64,000 nucleotides of DNA from Tetrapyrgos nigripes (GCA_013368315.1 JAACJM010000145.1:147524-211523); one strand, 5' to 3'. Positions 22,679 to 34,952 are shown, counted from the first letter of the stretch. The notes: generated by a model not told the origin, from the sequence alone. Made by a program: numbers and translations.

Positions 22679-24978
22679 ATGGAAAGTTTGGAGAAGCAGA
22701 AAAGATCGCATCCTCCATCAAAACGAAGACATAGTAAGTTGCCATTTTATGCTCATACGACTTATGTTATTTTATATTTGAGTCTGACTGTTTGGTTTCC
22801 CGCTGTCTCGGCCTTCAACTCTCAACTTTCGATTCTGCGCTGTCATCTCTTCGTCGTGCTGTATGACACCTCTGTTCGTCCAACCTCGAAAAGCCAAACC
22901 ATGCTCTTATTACCAAATGGGTAATTGTCGATTCTCGGACGAGGAATGCGATTTTTTGCATGTCACCTCCGACATTACCATTCCGTCGCCTCATTTGAGA
23001 GGGAAGTCTTGTCGGTTTCATCTCGCGGGTCACTGCAGGAACGGGGACGCTTGTCGGTTCAAGCACAGTGATAACCGGGCGCACCAAGGTATGTGCATGC
23101 TATCTCATATATCTCATCCAATTCACATGATTTCAGATGACACTACTTCGAGCTCGCTTGACAATGACGATGGTGGGGAATGGAACCAAGTGCATCATCA
23201 TCACCCATGTTCGTACTTCTAGCTTCATCTTAATTTGGGGGCTTTTTCGCTAACAATAAGAAAACCCATAATTTCCGCTGTTCTTATTGTTATTGTTCTT
23301 TCCTCGTTTCCTGTTCAGACCACCATCCCCTATCCCCGACGGGCTTCAGACCTGGGGTACTTCTCTCGCCTATATACGCACCGTCTATACCTTTCCCTAT
23401 TGTCAACGTCAAGGACGGCGCGATGTATCCCCACTCTCCCCTTTGGACTCCCCCGCCCGCTTCTTATGATGGCTACCCTTATGAGTTACCATCAAGCCCG
23501 TCGGCTGTTCCGATATCCCCATACCACTACCAAGAAGAGATGTATTTCTATCCTTTCAGTCCTGTCTATGCCCACGCCCACCCATATTATGCCCCTCCTC
23601 ATTCTCATTCTGCGTTGACACCGGCACTACTATCTCCAACGAGATCTTTCGATTCTGCTACCTCGCCAACTTCGACACCGACTTCAACAGACCAGTGGTT
23701 TACACCACGTAGTACCCGGAACAGTTTCTCTGCTGATTCTGTCAGTTCGGTTGAAGAAGTGGACGACTATTACTACAACACCGCTACTAGCCAAGAGGAT
23801 AAGGACTCAACTAATGGAAAAGAAGGAGAGGAACGTCTTCAACGTCATCAACCAACCTCTTCTACTTCCATTTCTAGTCGCCCAGAACCGAAACTCGTAA
23901 TTCCTTGGGATGTGCCAGTTACGCCAGCGCCGTCTCCGGTGGAAGTCTTCTCACCTGCTTCGCTCACACCTATCAGCATCGCAAAATCTCTGGGTTCCTC
24001 TTCCACTCCCAAATGCCAGTCTCCAGACTCCCGTCCGAGGTCTAAAAAGGAGTTTCATAGACTGACCAAGTATAAGAGTGAGTGTTGTGTTCCTGTCATC
24101 CTGCTGCAAAGGTCGTGAGTTAATTCTTCTCTGTTATCTAGCGAAACCTTGCAAACACTGGAAGGTTAATGGCACCTGCCCTCATGGCGATGACTGTACT
24201 TTGTAAGTCTCCTTCGTTGTTGAACAACTTACTATTTCGTTTTTGTGGTGCTCATGCGTCCTCTTTAGCATTCATAACGAAAAGAAGCTTGTCTCGAGCA
24301 AATCTCAATCGCAGGTCTCTCCCGTATCGACGACCTCCAATGGTTCTGCAGAGTCTTGTGGTTCAAAACCTGAATCTCTTCCCGAAAAACCATTAACGGA
24401 ACTCGAGGAAAAAAGAAGAAGAGGTTTCTTCCCTATAAGCTGGCGAGTCATTGGAGGGGGTGTGCTGATGGGCAAGCCCAGTAAACCAAGTAGGTGATGT
24501 TTCATAGTAACATTGACCTCGACCTGACCACAACTCTGCTCATGTAGAAGAAACGTCGTCACCGAAAACCGTCCCCTCTTCCGAAGAGCAGAAGGTACCT
24601 GCGACTATTGACACCAGTAGTACAAGCCCAACTCTGGTCGTGTTTCCGTCAATCGAGGATTCGTCTCGGGACTCGGACGATTACGTCGCTGCAGAATTGA
24701 CCTTCGACTCGATAATGGACCAGGCACCCAAGAGCGCGACAATTGTCCTGGAGAGAAAGAAAGCAGATGTTCGACAGAGTGATGTGAATGAAAATGGACC
24801 TAGTCAGCGAGCCCGAGCAACTTCTATTCCATCGACCCCGAGAGCTGCGACATTTCTCGGTGGTGCAGTAAGTCTGATCCCCCGTTGCTGTCACACTTCT
24901 GAGCTTTATCTGACTGATTGTTCCTTTCTTCTGTTCCTGAAGCTTTTCGCAGCAGCTGAGTCTCCCGGAAACCTCTGA
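22679..24978 (+). CDS. Three-finger CCCH zinc-finger protein
   Basis: Nine exons join in phase: 22679-22733, 22894-23088, 23137-23208, 23319-23356, 23414-24077, 24142-24202, 24269-24489, 24548-24867, 24943-24978, about 553 residues. Two fingers lie near the N-terminus (C22-x7-C-x6-C-x3-H41 and C58-x7-C-x5-C-x3-H76); a third lies far downstream (C345-x8-C-x5-C-x3-H364). The 270-residue linker is rich in Pro, Tyr and Ser and looks disordered. CCCH fingers of this type usually bind RNA, so a role in mRNA processing or stability is likely. The last exon could instead begin at 24953 and end at 24997, because two acceptors compete. No close family name is offered. Confidence 0.85.
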
Positions 24979-25708
24979 CAACCCGAATTCGATATGATTT
25001 GATTACCAATTCGTTTTTCCTTTTGTTTCTTTAGAACTCATTCGACCTTCATTTACGGACAGAGCTTTGGTAGAACAATGGTGGAAGTCTTTTGTTATCT
25101 CATTTGTATTTATAGTACATACTTCGACCTTCACTGTTAGTCTGTTTTCTTTTGTGTATCTCTCAGGAATACCTGCTGTACAATAACATGTCCGACGATT
25201 TTTGCTTCAATGAATGTATTTCCCGGAATACAAAGTTCAGCCTCAAGTTGACTAATCCTTCTCGTTGTTCGCGACCACTTCAACACACTAAACAAGGCGG
25301 CATCTTATACTTTCTATACCTCCATGAAGATCCCCTTCTTCAAGCAGCTTGCATTAGTCCCAAATCAGAACAAAAGCAGAACAAGAAACCGTTCATTCCG
25401 TCGAGTCACAGTTTGAATAGTCCCGGATCACCTGTTTCCATTCATTGACTGTCTTGTAGGTCCACAGCATCACGATAATGCATGGACTGTATACATTCTG
25501 CCATTCATTCTCTTTTCCAGCTCGTTGCCAAAGCGTGGTCGGTTCCAAAAACAGGTGAAGGCCCTTGTTTACTCCCTCCGCGCTGGTTCCTAGACGACGA
25601 CTTTGTATTTTCATCCCCTGGTGAGTCTATTTTTCACCGACTGCAGACTACTGCAGATTCTTGAATTCTCGAAATTGACCGCCCGTCAGGTTTGCAGCTA
25701 CATACACC
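24979..25708. promoter_or_regulatory. 5' flank of HET1, with a 5'-UTR intron
   Basis: The stretch just before the start codon carries the family 5'-UTR intron: donor CTG|GTGAGTCTAT at 25621 and acceptor TTTGCAG ending at 25697, 11 bp before the ATG. The segment GCCATTCATTCT near 25500 matches the HET2 and HET3 upstream regions. Otherwise no gene. Confidence 0.6.
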
Positions 25709-27937
25709 ATGCGTCTTCTGAACACGGATACTTTACAGCTCAAGAGCTTTTTTGGCGGCGACATCCCTCCATACGCGATTCTTTCTCATACATGGGGCAA
25801 GACTGAGGATGAGGTCACTTTCCAGGATATGATGGCTGAGGATCATTCGGTTGCGGAAGGCAAAGCAGGCTACAAAAAGATCCGGGGTGCTTGTCTGTAC
25901 GCCCAGAAGTACAAGTTTGAATGGATCTGGATTGACTCATGCTGCATCAACAAGGAGAGCAGCGCTGAGCTCTCTGAAGCTATCAACTCGATGTACTCGT
26001 ATTACGAGGATTCCGAGGTCTGCTACGTCTATCTGGAGGAGGCCGTTTGCAGCGAAGATATTAGGGACGCAGGATCCGAGTTCAGGAATTGCAAGTGGTT
26101 CACGAGGGGTTGGACGTTGCAGGAGTTGTTGGCGCCGTCTTATGTTGTGTTTTTGGACAAGGATTGGAAGATGCTTGGGACGAGATACAGCTTGGCAGAC
26201 GCAGTTTCCGTCATAACCTCCATCCCAGAATCTGTCTTCAAAGATGGGAATTTCGACAGGTTCAGCGTAGCCCAGAAGATGTCGTGGGCTTCTATGAGGC
26301 AGACGACGAGGCCGGAGGACCAGGCGTACTGCTTATTGGGGATTTTTGGGGTTAGCATGCCGCCTATCTATGGTGAAGGTGGTGCGAGGGCATTCATGCG
26401 ACTTCAGCAGGAGATCATCAATATTTCTGATGATCGCAGCATATTTGCCTGGGTTGCACCTTATGGACAAGGAAGCTTTAGGGGATTATTGGCAAGGTCT
26501 CCTTTCGAGTTCAGAATGTCTGGTGAAGTGAGGGCTTCGGAATCAGATGTCATCGGAGACTCGTCGTTTTCTTTTGGCAATAATGGACTTCGGATACATC
26601 TCCCACTTCGATCCATCGAACCAGTGCCCCCTGTCGATACTGAGGCTCGCGAACCTGTACGAAGCTTCCCCTGGTCTCCTTGGTCCAGCACTTCTGCACC
26701 AAATTCCATCCGTGAACGGTCATATCGCGAAGGCACTATCTTCTTTGCACCTCTGCATTGTCGGTCTGACCGCGACCCCGAGAATTGTTTTGCCGTCTAT
26801 CTGCAAAAGGTAGCCGGAGGACGTTATGTGCGCTACCGCCCCGATCAGCTCCCAATCATTCCCACTACGTCACAACTTCAACGTGACATGCGCCAGGTTG
26901 TTGTAAAGGAGAATGCAGGCATTCCTCGCAAGGTCAAAAACGATTGCAATTTTGGTGATCATCATGGCAATTTGTCCATCCGAACTACACCCGGCGTCTT
27001 CCTCAGATACGATCACCAACATCCACTGTCAAGGGTCATTGATAGGGAGGAGAAGGAGCAGGCCATTGGGGAGACGTTACTCGAGATTATTCGCCGACCT
27101 GCTGGTACTCCTAGCGAAACCTGGGCCATTGCAAATCTGAAATATCGATGTGCAAAGTCTGGCGATATCTTTTTCATTGACCTGGGATTCTATGATAACG
27201 CATTTCTTCGTTTCTCCATGAGGAATTACTCAGAGGAATTACCGCAGTGGATTAACGACCCTTGTCTGGACTGGATGCAGTTTCATATGAAGGGTCCTGG
27301 GCTTGTGACTATCACTTACCAGATGACAGGCGATCGAAAACTAAGAATTTTCGAAGTCGAGTATAAAGCCCCAGCCATTGCGCACACACCGAGGCTATTC
27401 CAGCCCACCACGTTGGGGTTCATGGTCCCTTCCATGTTTAGAGAAAACGTCAAGTCCAGTATTGGGGAGACCCTTCAGGGCAAGATATTTAGCCTTGAAA
27501 GTGTCTTCCCGAGGGATTTCTTTGGCAAGGAATACCGAGGGCAGACCTACGTTGATATGTCGGATATCCAGGATGCGCAGCGTATGTTACGCGTCCTCAA
27601 ATACAAATCCTACAACCGCCATCCTAAAGACAAGATCCGAAAATGTGTATATGTAGTCCTCGGACTTCATGGGTCTAGCGCATGGGCGGACGTCATCATC
27701 CAGCGCGATCCACAAATTGAAGGTCTAATGAAGGATATTTGGGAATCTTACCTTGACTCTGGACCACGGGCAGAGAAGAGATTGCAGCCTAGCCCTCGAG
27801 CTTCACTCGGAGATGCAACATACGCTCCAATACTACATGGTTCTAGACGTCCGAGTGTCATTGTTGACGTCAAGGAGAGAACTACCCTCCATCTTGGCTC
27901 ACATCTCGTTGACATTAGTTACTCTTCTTTGAGATAA
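25709..27937 (+). CDS. HET-domain protein, copy 1 (intact)
   Basis: A single uninterrupted exon of 742 codons. The HET domain occupies about residues 20-150 with its three signature blocks: IPPYAILSHTWGK (about 18-31), WIWIDSCCINKESSAELSEA (about 72-91) and WFTRGWTLQELLAPS (about 133-147). A conserved extension follows, with GIFGVSMPPIYGEGGARAF and QQEIINISDDRSIFAW, as in the HET-E-1-like proteins of mushrooms. The C-terminal 400 residues have no recognised domain but are shared by all copies here (LGFMVPSMFRENV; TLHLGSHLVDISY at the end). HET proteins trigger death of incompatible heterokaryons in ascomycetes; in basidiomycetes the role is unproven. There is no NACHT or WD40 part. It is the most diverged copy. 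Confidence 0.93.
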   Translation: MRLLNTDTLQLKSFFGGDIPPYAILSHTWGKTEDEVTFQDMMAEDHSVAEGKAGYKKIRGACLYAQKYKFEWIWIDSCCINKESSAELSEAINSMYSYYEDSEVCYVYLEEAVCSEDIRDAGSEFRNCKWFTRGWTLQELLAPSYVVFLDKDWKMLGTRYSLADAVSVITSIPESVFKDGNFDRFSVAQKMSWASMRQTTRPEDQAYCLLGIFGVSMPPIYGEGGARAFMRLQQEIINISDDRSIFAWVAPYGQGSFRGLLARSPFEFRMSGEVRASESDVIGDSSFSFGNNGLRIHLPLRSIEPVPPVDTEAREPVRSFPWSPWSSTSAPNSIRERSYREGTIFFAPLHCRSDRDPENCFAVYLQKVAGGRYVRYRPDQLPIIPTTSQLQRDMRQVVVKENAGIPRKVKNDCNFGDHHGNLSIRTTPGVFLRYDHQHPLSRVIDREEKEQAIGETLLEIIRRPAGTPSETWAIANLKYRCAKSGDIFFIDLGFYDNAFLRFSMRNYSEELPQWINDPCLDWMQFHMKGPGLVTITYQMTGDRKLRIFEVEYKAPAIAHTPRLFQPTTLGFMVPSMFRENVKSSIGETLQGKIFSLESVFPRDFFGKEYRGQTYVDMSDIQDAQRMLRVLKYKSYNRHPKDKIRKCVYVVLGLHGSSAWADVIIQRDPQIEGLMKDIWESYLDSGPRAEKRLQPSPRASLGDATYAPILHGSRRPSVIVDVKERTTLHLGSHLVDISYSSLR

Positions 27938-28775
27938 CGCCCTCCAGGACCTCCAGGAGGCCAGGAACATGTGTTTTGACCTCCTAGACTCGACAACAGG
28001 GATATTTTACCGCGATTTCCCGAGGTCTCTTATTCGTAGCGACCTTTGATAGAACTCGCTTCTGTTTGACTCCGTTGGTCTGTCATAGAGTATAGACTAA
28101 CGGCCGTCACCTTAGTAGATTCATATTCTCTTTTATCTGTAATTGCCTAGAGGGTTTTCGCTGTACGATAATTGCATAGATGCTGAAGGCTTCGAAAATG
28201 ACCTGTAATTTGGAGACGCCTTTCCGCCGATGACGATGGTGCATGGGCACTTGACTACTCATCAATTTGAAGAGTAAAGCATGTAGTAACGAGATTTGAG
28301 GAAACAAGGAAACGTCACCAAAAGCAGAACAATAAACACTCCCTCCGTGTCAATATTTGAATTGTCCAACGGGGACTTCAACGAGACTTGTGGGTGTCAA
28401 TTCATTCGAACCCTAGTTTTGTATGGCCTAAACGAGCTCAAAGCGCACGTGTTGTTCAGACTGAACTATGTAGTAGGACTTTGTACTACTTTGTACCAAA
28501 CCAACCGCAAACTTCTGCAATGCATTCCGATTTGTTCGTATCGCCATTCATTCTTATTGTCACCTCGTTGCCAAAGCGTCCTACCTTCCAAACAGTGTGG
28601 AATGAATGCCTTGAAGAAGCCTGAGAGGCTATATAAGGATACTTCAAGGTCGATGTGAACCCATTGGTTTTAACTTTTTGATTTCATCCCCAGTCACGGT
28701 GAGTCTCTCTTTCCGCAATCGCAACTTCATTCCAAACCCTCACAGTTCACCGTCTTTTAGACCTACATCGGCATC
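27938..28775 (+). promoter_or_regulatory. HET1-HET2 intergenic region with HET2 promoter
   Basis: From about 28360 the sequence is homologous to the region upstream of HET3 (shared words AACGGGGACYTCAACGAGAC and GAGCTCAAAGCGCAC). A TATA box (CTATATAAGG, about 28629-28638) is followed by the 5'-UTR intron 28699-28760 (GTGAGTCTCT...TTTTAG). The first 400 bp holds only the HET1 3' end. Confidence 0.65.
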
Positions 28776-31031
28776 ATGCGTCTTTTGCACACAGACACTT
28801 TGCAGCTCGAGAGTTTTGACAGTGACATTCCTCCATACGCGATTCTGTCTCATACCTGGGGCAAGGATGAGGTCACTTTCCAGGAAATGATGGTGGCGAA
28901 TCGTTCAGCTGCCACGAAGCGCAAAGCAGGCTGGCAAAAGATTTTCGGTGCTTGTCGATACGCTCGGAAGTATGACTTCAAATGGATTTGGATTGACACA
29001 TGCTGCATCAACAAGGAAAGTAGCGCTGAGCTCTCTGAAGCGCTCAACTCGATGTACGCGTATTACGAGGACGCTCAGGTCTGCTACGTCTATCTGGAGG
29101 ACGCCAAGCACGACAACTTCAACTTCAACAAATGCAGATGGTTCACGAGGGGCTGGACGTTGCAGGAACTATTGGCACCGTCCTATGTCGTCTTTCTTGA
29201 CCAGTGCTGGGAGGTGATTGGGACGAGATATAGTTTGGCAGACGTTGTCTCTGCCACCACTTCCATTCCGGTATCTGTCTTCAGAGATGGGGATCTCGAC
29301 AAGTTCGGCGTAGCTCAGAAGATGTCGTGGGCTGCTCCGAGGCAGACATCGCGACCGGAGGACATGGCATACTGCCTCTTGGGAATCTTCAGGGTCAGCA
29401 TGTCGCCTATCTACGGTGAAGGTGGTGCGAGGGCGTTCATGCGACTTCAGCAGGAGATCATCAACATCTCGGATGATCGCAGCATATTCGCTTGGGTCGC
29501 GCCACATGGCGAAAACGAGCCGAGAGGACTGTTGGCGAGGTCTCCTGCCGAGTTTAGATGGTCTAGTGAAGTGCAGGCTTCCGAGGCAGACGACATTGGG
29601 GACACGTCATTTTCTTTTGGCAACAACGGCTTGCGGATCCATCTCCCTCTTGTACCCGTCGAACCAGTCTCTGCTGTCGTCTCCGAGACTGCAAAGACTC
29701 AGAGATCTGCAAATCTCCTGCGTCGCTGGTCACGGGTTTCAGCAGTAGACACTGAACCGTCATATCCTGTCGGCACCATATTCTCTGCACCTCTACACTG
29801 CTGTTCCGAGCGGAATCTCGAGACAGGTTTTGCGGTCTATCTGCAGAAGGTTGCTGGGGAGCGATACGTCCGCTGCCGGCCAGAAGAGCTGGCGATCATT
29901 CCTGCTGCGTCACGGCAACCTGACATATGCCAGGTGGTCGTAAAAGAGAATCCAGGCATTTCTCGCAAGGTCAAGAACGATCATAATGCCACTCGCCTAT
30001 CCATCCGAAATACTACACCCGGCGTCTTCCTCAGTAGAGACGGTCACCTTGAAAATAACCTGTCAACGGTCCCTGATCCTGATAAAGACAAGGAGGTGCA
30101 GGGCATGAAGGAGACGTTGGTCAACATTAAGTATTGGCCTGATGTTAATATGGGTAGGGGGACCTGGCCCGTTGCACATCTGAAATACCGATGTTTGAAG
30201 TATGAATTTCTCGTCGAGCTGGGCTTCAAGTGTGATGTCGGCTCTCTTCGCTTTGCCATGAGGCCATACTCTACGCCAGCGAGTCTATGGAACGATAATG
30301 ACGACCCTTGCCGGGATTGGATGATCATGAAGCACCCTCTCATGGGTGCCGGATTTGTGTCCGTCGCTTACCACATGACAGGAGACGAGACAGTCAGGAT
30401 ACTCGAAGTCCGGTATGTGGGCCCAGATAAAGCAAAACTTTTACCGATTTCGCGCGCACTACTCCAACCTCAGGAGGAGAAGAAGGAGAAGGAGGAGAAG
30501 GAGGAAAAACCCTTCAGGTTGGGTTTCATGGTTCCATCCATGATTCGGGAGAAAGTCGAGTCCAACTTTTTTGGCAGGACACACGAGCCAAAGGTGTTCC
30601 ATCTCACGGATGTCTTCCCGTCGGACTTCTTTGGCAAGGAGTACACAGGCCAAACCTATGTGGATATGTCTGCCCTCGAGGAAAGGGCGCAGTTCCGTGT
30701 CCTCACTTACACTGCACCTTCTAACACTAATCCCAAGGACACAACCCCGACGTGTGTTTATGTGGTAATTGGTTTCCATAAATCCAAGGCGTGGATGGAC
30801 ATTGTTGTTTCTACCGACTCTCCCAAACTTCTTTGGGAGTCTTATTGTGATAAGGGTTCGAGAGCACCGACTCGAATCCAGTGTAGCCCGGACGCCACGC
30901 CGCTTGTATTGACTGCAGAAATTACGCGGTCGCTCAAACGGCCAAATTTTACTGGCAATGTGAAGGAACGGAACAGTCTTCAACTGGGGTCTCATGTTCT
31001 CTCTGTAAACTACTTCATGACCCCACAATAA
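28776..31031 (+). CDS. HET-domain protein, copy 2 (intact)
   Basis: One exon of 751 codons starting at the ATG 15 bp after the 5'-UTR intron. HET blocks are PPYAILSHTWGKDEV, WIWIDTCCINKESSAELSEA and CRWFTRGWTLQELLAPS. The linker between the second and third blocks is about eight residues shorter than in the other copies. A Glu/Lys-rich insert (EEKKEKEEKEEK, near residue 565) is unique to this copy and replaces a short loop before FRLGFMVPSMIREKVES. The C-terminus ends SLQLGSHVLSVNYF. The function is inferred only from the HET domain (non-self recognition, cell death). Confidence 0.93.
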   Translation: MRLLHTDTLQLESFDSDIPPYAILSHTWGKDEVTFQEMMVANRSAATKRKAGWQKIFGACRYARKYDFKWIWIDTCCINKESSAELSEALNSMYAYYEDAQVCYVYLEDAKHDNFNFNKCRWFTRGWTLQELLAPSYVVFLDQCWEVIGTRYSLADVVSATTSIPVSVFRDGDLDKFGVAQKMSWAAPRQTSRPEDMAYCLLGIFRVSMSPIYGEGGARAFMRLQQEIINISDDRSIFAWVAPHGENEPRGLLARSPAEFRWSSEVQASEADDIGDTSFSFGNNGLRIHLPLVPVEPVSAVVSETAKTQRSANLLRRWSRVSAVDTEPSYPVGTIFSAPLHCCSERNLETGFAVYLQKVAGERYVRCRPEELAIIPAASRQPDICQVVVKENPGISRKVKNDHNATRLSIRNTTPGVFLSRDGHLENNLSTVPDPDKDKEVQGMKETLVNIKYWPDVNMGRGTWPVAHLKYRCLKYEFLVELGFKCDVGSLRFAMRPYSTPASLWNDNDDPCRDWMIMKHPLMGAGFVSVAYHMTGDETVRILEVRYVGPDKAKLLPISRALLQPQEEKKEKEEKEEKPFRLGFMVPSMIREKVESNFFGRTHEPKVFHLTDVFPSDFFGKEYTGQTYVDMSALEERAQFRVLTYTAPSNTNPKDTTPTCVYVVIGFHKSKAWMDIVVSTDSPKLLWESYCDKGSRAPTRIQCSPDATPLVLTAEITRSLKRPNFTGNVKERNSLQLGSHVLSVNYFMTPQ

Positions 31032-32787
31032 TATATTTCATTTGATCTTTGGAAGCCTCTACTCCGGGACCCCCCTCAAATTCTCGAGTACACGGATAGG
31101 GGTAATCCTAAGCCGATCGCGATAAATAGTCCTGGTGCATCTACACTTTGTTCTGACGATGCAGTACCGTTGATATGTATATTCAGTGGAATCCGGATAG
31201 CCAAAGAGAGAGCGAACGTGCAAGTATAAGAGCATGACAGAGAGTAGAGAGAGTAGAGACAGAGATGTAGAACAGGGTGGAGAGTATAGAGAGCCTGAAA
31301 CGAGACAGCAAATACAAAGTCTTTCCGGTCCATTTCTTCCGACTTCCAAATAGTCAGTCTCCAACCAGACCCTAACGAAGTTATAATAATATTTTATGTA
31401 TTTTATCGAACAGATGCACACACCTGAGAATAAGGATGAGTCTAGCTTGACACGCTGCAAGACAGACTTGAGGACTGGGGCTGTAGATTGTAGAAATTGT
31501 TACACATCCAATGAGCACGAGAAACAAAACGACTCGATTCCAGCTCGATGCGGGGACCCATCGTGCTACTCTTGTTGACGGAGAGGAGGAGGGATGAAGC
31601 TGGTGAGGGTGAGGGAAAAGCAGTGGAGTAAGGTTATTTTGGAGGATAATTGGACTTGAAGTCGTCAGAATTGAGGATACCAGGGGTTTTGAAGAGTATA
31701 AAGCACGTAATAAGACTAACATAAGGAACGGAAGGAAGGAAAGAATTTATACACAAAAGCTACAGAAGTGTAATGAATACTTAGTAGTTCTACGCGGACC
31801 TAATTACTGGATACAGCGGGGCAAGCAACAACGCCGTAGGGCCAATCGTCCTTGCAGGCATGGTAGAGCGCCTACGTCGCTGAAGCACTTGAATACGACG
31901 CGGAGGTGGTACGACGTTGTCTCAACGCGAAGTTGACAGTATGGCGAAGACTCAATGCAGTAGAAGCCGGGATGAATCGACATATGAAAAAGCAGCAGGG
32001 CTATCGAAGGTTAGTAGAGTAATAGTAATAGTAAGACCAATAGTAGGAAAGGGAAACAGTAAACCGAGAGAAGAGACAATAAGAAAAGAAAATGATAATC
32101 GTCTGCAGAGGCGACCACTGAGGAGACCTCTAGATCTGTACCCAAGACATTTAGTTTCACCGATGCAACTAGATCAACCCTTCTATATCCAACTCGAATT
32201 TACTCTCGTTCGTCTGTCCAGACCTCGTCTATTCTCGGCATCCCACCTCTATCCTTCCAAATAATGAAAGCGTTGTGAATGAATGCCGCCGTTGCAGCAA
32301 CCAGGTGAAAGCCAGGAAGGAACATTTCGAGAGCGCAGGTCAAGTTTCAACACGACCCAGCTTGTCGGATGGCAGTTCCAACAGGTATCTCAGGTACTAG
32401 ATACTAGTAGACATGACTCGCGACACCTTGCCAAACCAAAGAACAAACCTCACATCAAACCCAACGGGGACCTCAACGAGACTTTGTGGGTGCCAATTCA
32501 TTCGAACCCCAGTTTTGTATGGCCAAACGAGCTCAAAGCGCACATGTCTTTGTACCAAACTTGGCAAGATGGCTTCTGCTGCACTGCATTCGTTCTGTAT
32601 CGTCATTCATTCTTGCTGTCACCTCGTTACCTTCCGGACAGTGTTGAATGCCCTGAAGAAGCCTAAGAGGCTGTATAAGAATACTTCAATTGGTTTTTGA
32701 TTTCATCCCCAGGTGAGTCTCTCTCTTCAATCGCAATTTAATCACCGACCCTCACAGTTGGCCGTTTCTTAGATCTACAACACCATC
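31032..32787 (+). promoter_or_regulatory. HET2 3' flank and HET3 promoter
   Basis: About 31040-31345 is the conserved HET 3' flank, also present after HET6 (52480-52625) and HET7 (59200-59496 on the other strand). About 32040-32787 is homologous, in reverse, to the HET7 5' flank at 61612-64000. The HET3 TATA-like word TGTATAAGA lies near 32672 and the 5'-UTR intron at 32713-32772 (GTGAGTCTCT...TTTCTTAG). The stretch 31350-32040 shows nothing recognisable. Confidence 0.65.
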
Positions 32788-34952
32788 ATGCGTCTTTTGA
32801 ACACCCATTCTTTGAAGCTCAAGAGCTTTTTTGGCGACGACATCCCTCCATACGCGATTCTTTCTCATACTTGGGGCAAGACTGAGGATGAGGTCACATT
32901 TCAGGATATGATGGCGGAGGATCGTTCAGTTGCGGAGGGCAAAGCAGGCTACAAGAAGATCCGGGGTGCTTGTCAGTACGCCCAGAAGTACATGTTTGAA
33001 TGGATCTGGATTGACTCATGCTGCATCAACAAGGAGAGCAGCGCTGAGCTCTCTGAAGCTATCAATTCAATGTACGTCTATTACGAGGATGCCCAAGTCT
33101 GCTACGTCTATCTGGAGGATGCCGTTCGCAGCGAAGATATTAGGGACGAACGATCTGGGTTCAGGCATTGCAAGTGGTTCACGAGGGGTTGGACGTTACA
33201 GGAACTATTGGCACCGTCCTATGTCGTCTTTCTTGACCAGGACTGGGAGATGATTGGGACGAGATATAGTTTGGCAGACGTCATCTCTGCCATCACTTCC
33301 ATTCCGGTATCCGTCTTTAGAGATGGGGATTTTGACAAGTTCAGCGTGGCTCAGAAGATGTCGTGGGCTGCTCCGAGGCAGACAACACGACCGGAGGACA
33401 TGGCATACTGCCTCTTTGGGATCTTCAGAGTCAGCATGTCGCCTATCTATGGTGAGGGTGGTGCGAGGGCATTCATGCGACTTCAACAAGAGATCATCAA
33501 CATCTCGGATGATCGCAGCATATTCACCTGGGTCGGGCCATATGGCAAAAATGAGCCGAGAGGACTGTTGGCGAGGTCTCCTGTCGAGTTTAGGATGTCT
33601 AGTGAAGTGAACGCTTCCAAAGCAGACGACATTGGGGACACGTCATTTTCTTTTGGCAACAATGGCCTGCGGATCTCCCTCTTGTACCCATCGAACCAGT
33701 CTCTGTTGTTGTCTCCGAGACTGCAAAGACTCAGAGACCGTCATATCCTGTCGGCACCATATTCTCTGCACCTCTACACTGCTGCTCCGAGCGGAATCTC
33801 GAGACAGGTTTTGCGGTCTATCTGCAGAAGGTTGCCGGGGAGCGATACGTCCGCTACCAGCCAGACGAGCTGGCGATCATTCCTCCTACGTCACAGCAAC
33901 CTGACATATGCCAGGTGGTCGTAAAAGAGAATGCAGGCATTCCTCGCAAGGTCAAGAACGATCGTAAAGTTACTCGTCTATCCATCCGAAATACTGCACC
34001 CGACGTCTTCCTCAGAGACAGTCACCTTGATTATGGAATATCAACGATCTCTTATCCTGATGAAGATGAGGAGGCGCAGGGCATGAAGGAGACGTCGGTC
34101 AAGATTAAATCTTGGCCCGAGTCCAATGCCGATTGGGAGAACCGGGCGATTGCACTTCTGAAATATCAATATTTGAAATCTGACGAATTCTTTCAGATTT
34201 ACCTGGGCTTCAATTGCACTGACGGCTCTCTTCGCTTTGCCTCGAGACAGTGGTACTTTGAGCTGACAAACTGGAGTGATGGCTCATGCTGGGATTGGAT
34301 GGAGTGGCACCTTGTGGGTGTAGGACTTGTATCCTTCACCTACCACATGACAGGCGACCAGACACTCAGGATATTTGAACTCCGGTATGTGGCCCCGGAT
34401 AAAGCAAAGACTTCATCTATATCCGGACCACTTGAACCCTTCAGGTTGGGTTTCATGGTTCCATCCATGATTCGGGAGAAAGTCGAGTCCAACTATTTTG
34501 GGGAGACACACGAGGCAAAGGAATTCCAACTCGCAGATGTCTTCCCGCCGGACATCTTTGGCAAGGAGCACACAGACCAGACCTATGTGGACATGTCTGC
34601 CCTGGAGGAAAGGAAGCAGTTCTACGTCCTCACCTACACTGCACCCCCTAACACTAATCCCCAGGACACAACTCCGATATGTGCTTATGTGGTAATTGGT
34701 TTCCATGAATCCACAGCGTGGATGGACATTGTTGTTTCTACTGACTCTCCCGAAGAAGTTTGGAAGTCTTATTGTGATTCAGGTTGGAGAGCACCGACTC
34801 GAATCCAGTGTAGCCTGGATGCCATGCTGGATCCATTAGCTTTACACCCTACGTGGTCGTTCAGAGGGCCAAAATTTGCTGGCAATGTGAAGGAATGGAG
34901 CAGTCTTCAACTAGGATCTCATGTTCTATCTGTAAACTACTTCATTGCCTGA
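32788..34952 (+). pseudogene. HET-domain gene, copy 3, with one 4-nt deletion
   Basis: The promoter, 5'-UTR intron, ATG and the whole HET domain are intact. At about 33675 the sequence GGATCTCCCTC lacks four bases (CATC) present in the other copies, GGATCCATCTCCCTC. The first frame then ends at 33924 (378 codons, HET domain plus about 80 foreign residues). The ancestral frame continues unbroken to the stop at 34950-34952. So the gene either yields a truncated HET protein or is dead. From about 33893 to 35077 it is almost identical to HET4. Confidence 0.9.

Noticed and set aside
26089..26355. Alternative-frame ORFs repeated in every HET gene
   Set aside because: They recur in all copies only because the underlying HET exon is conserved; none has its own start context or domain.
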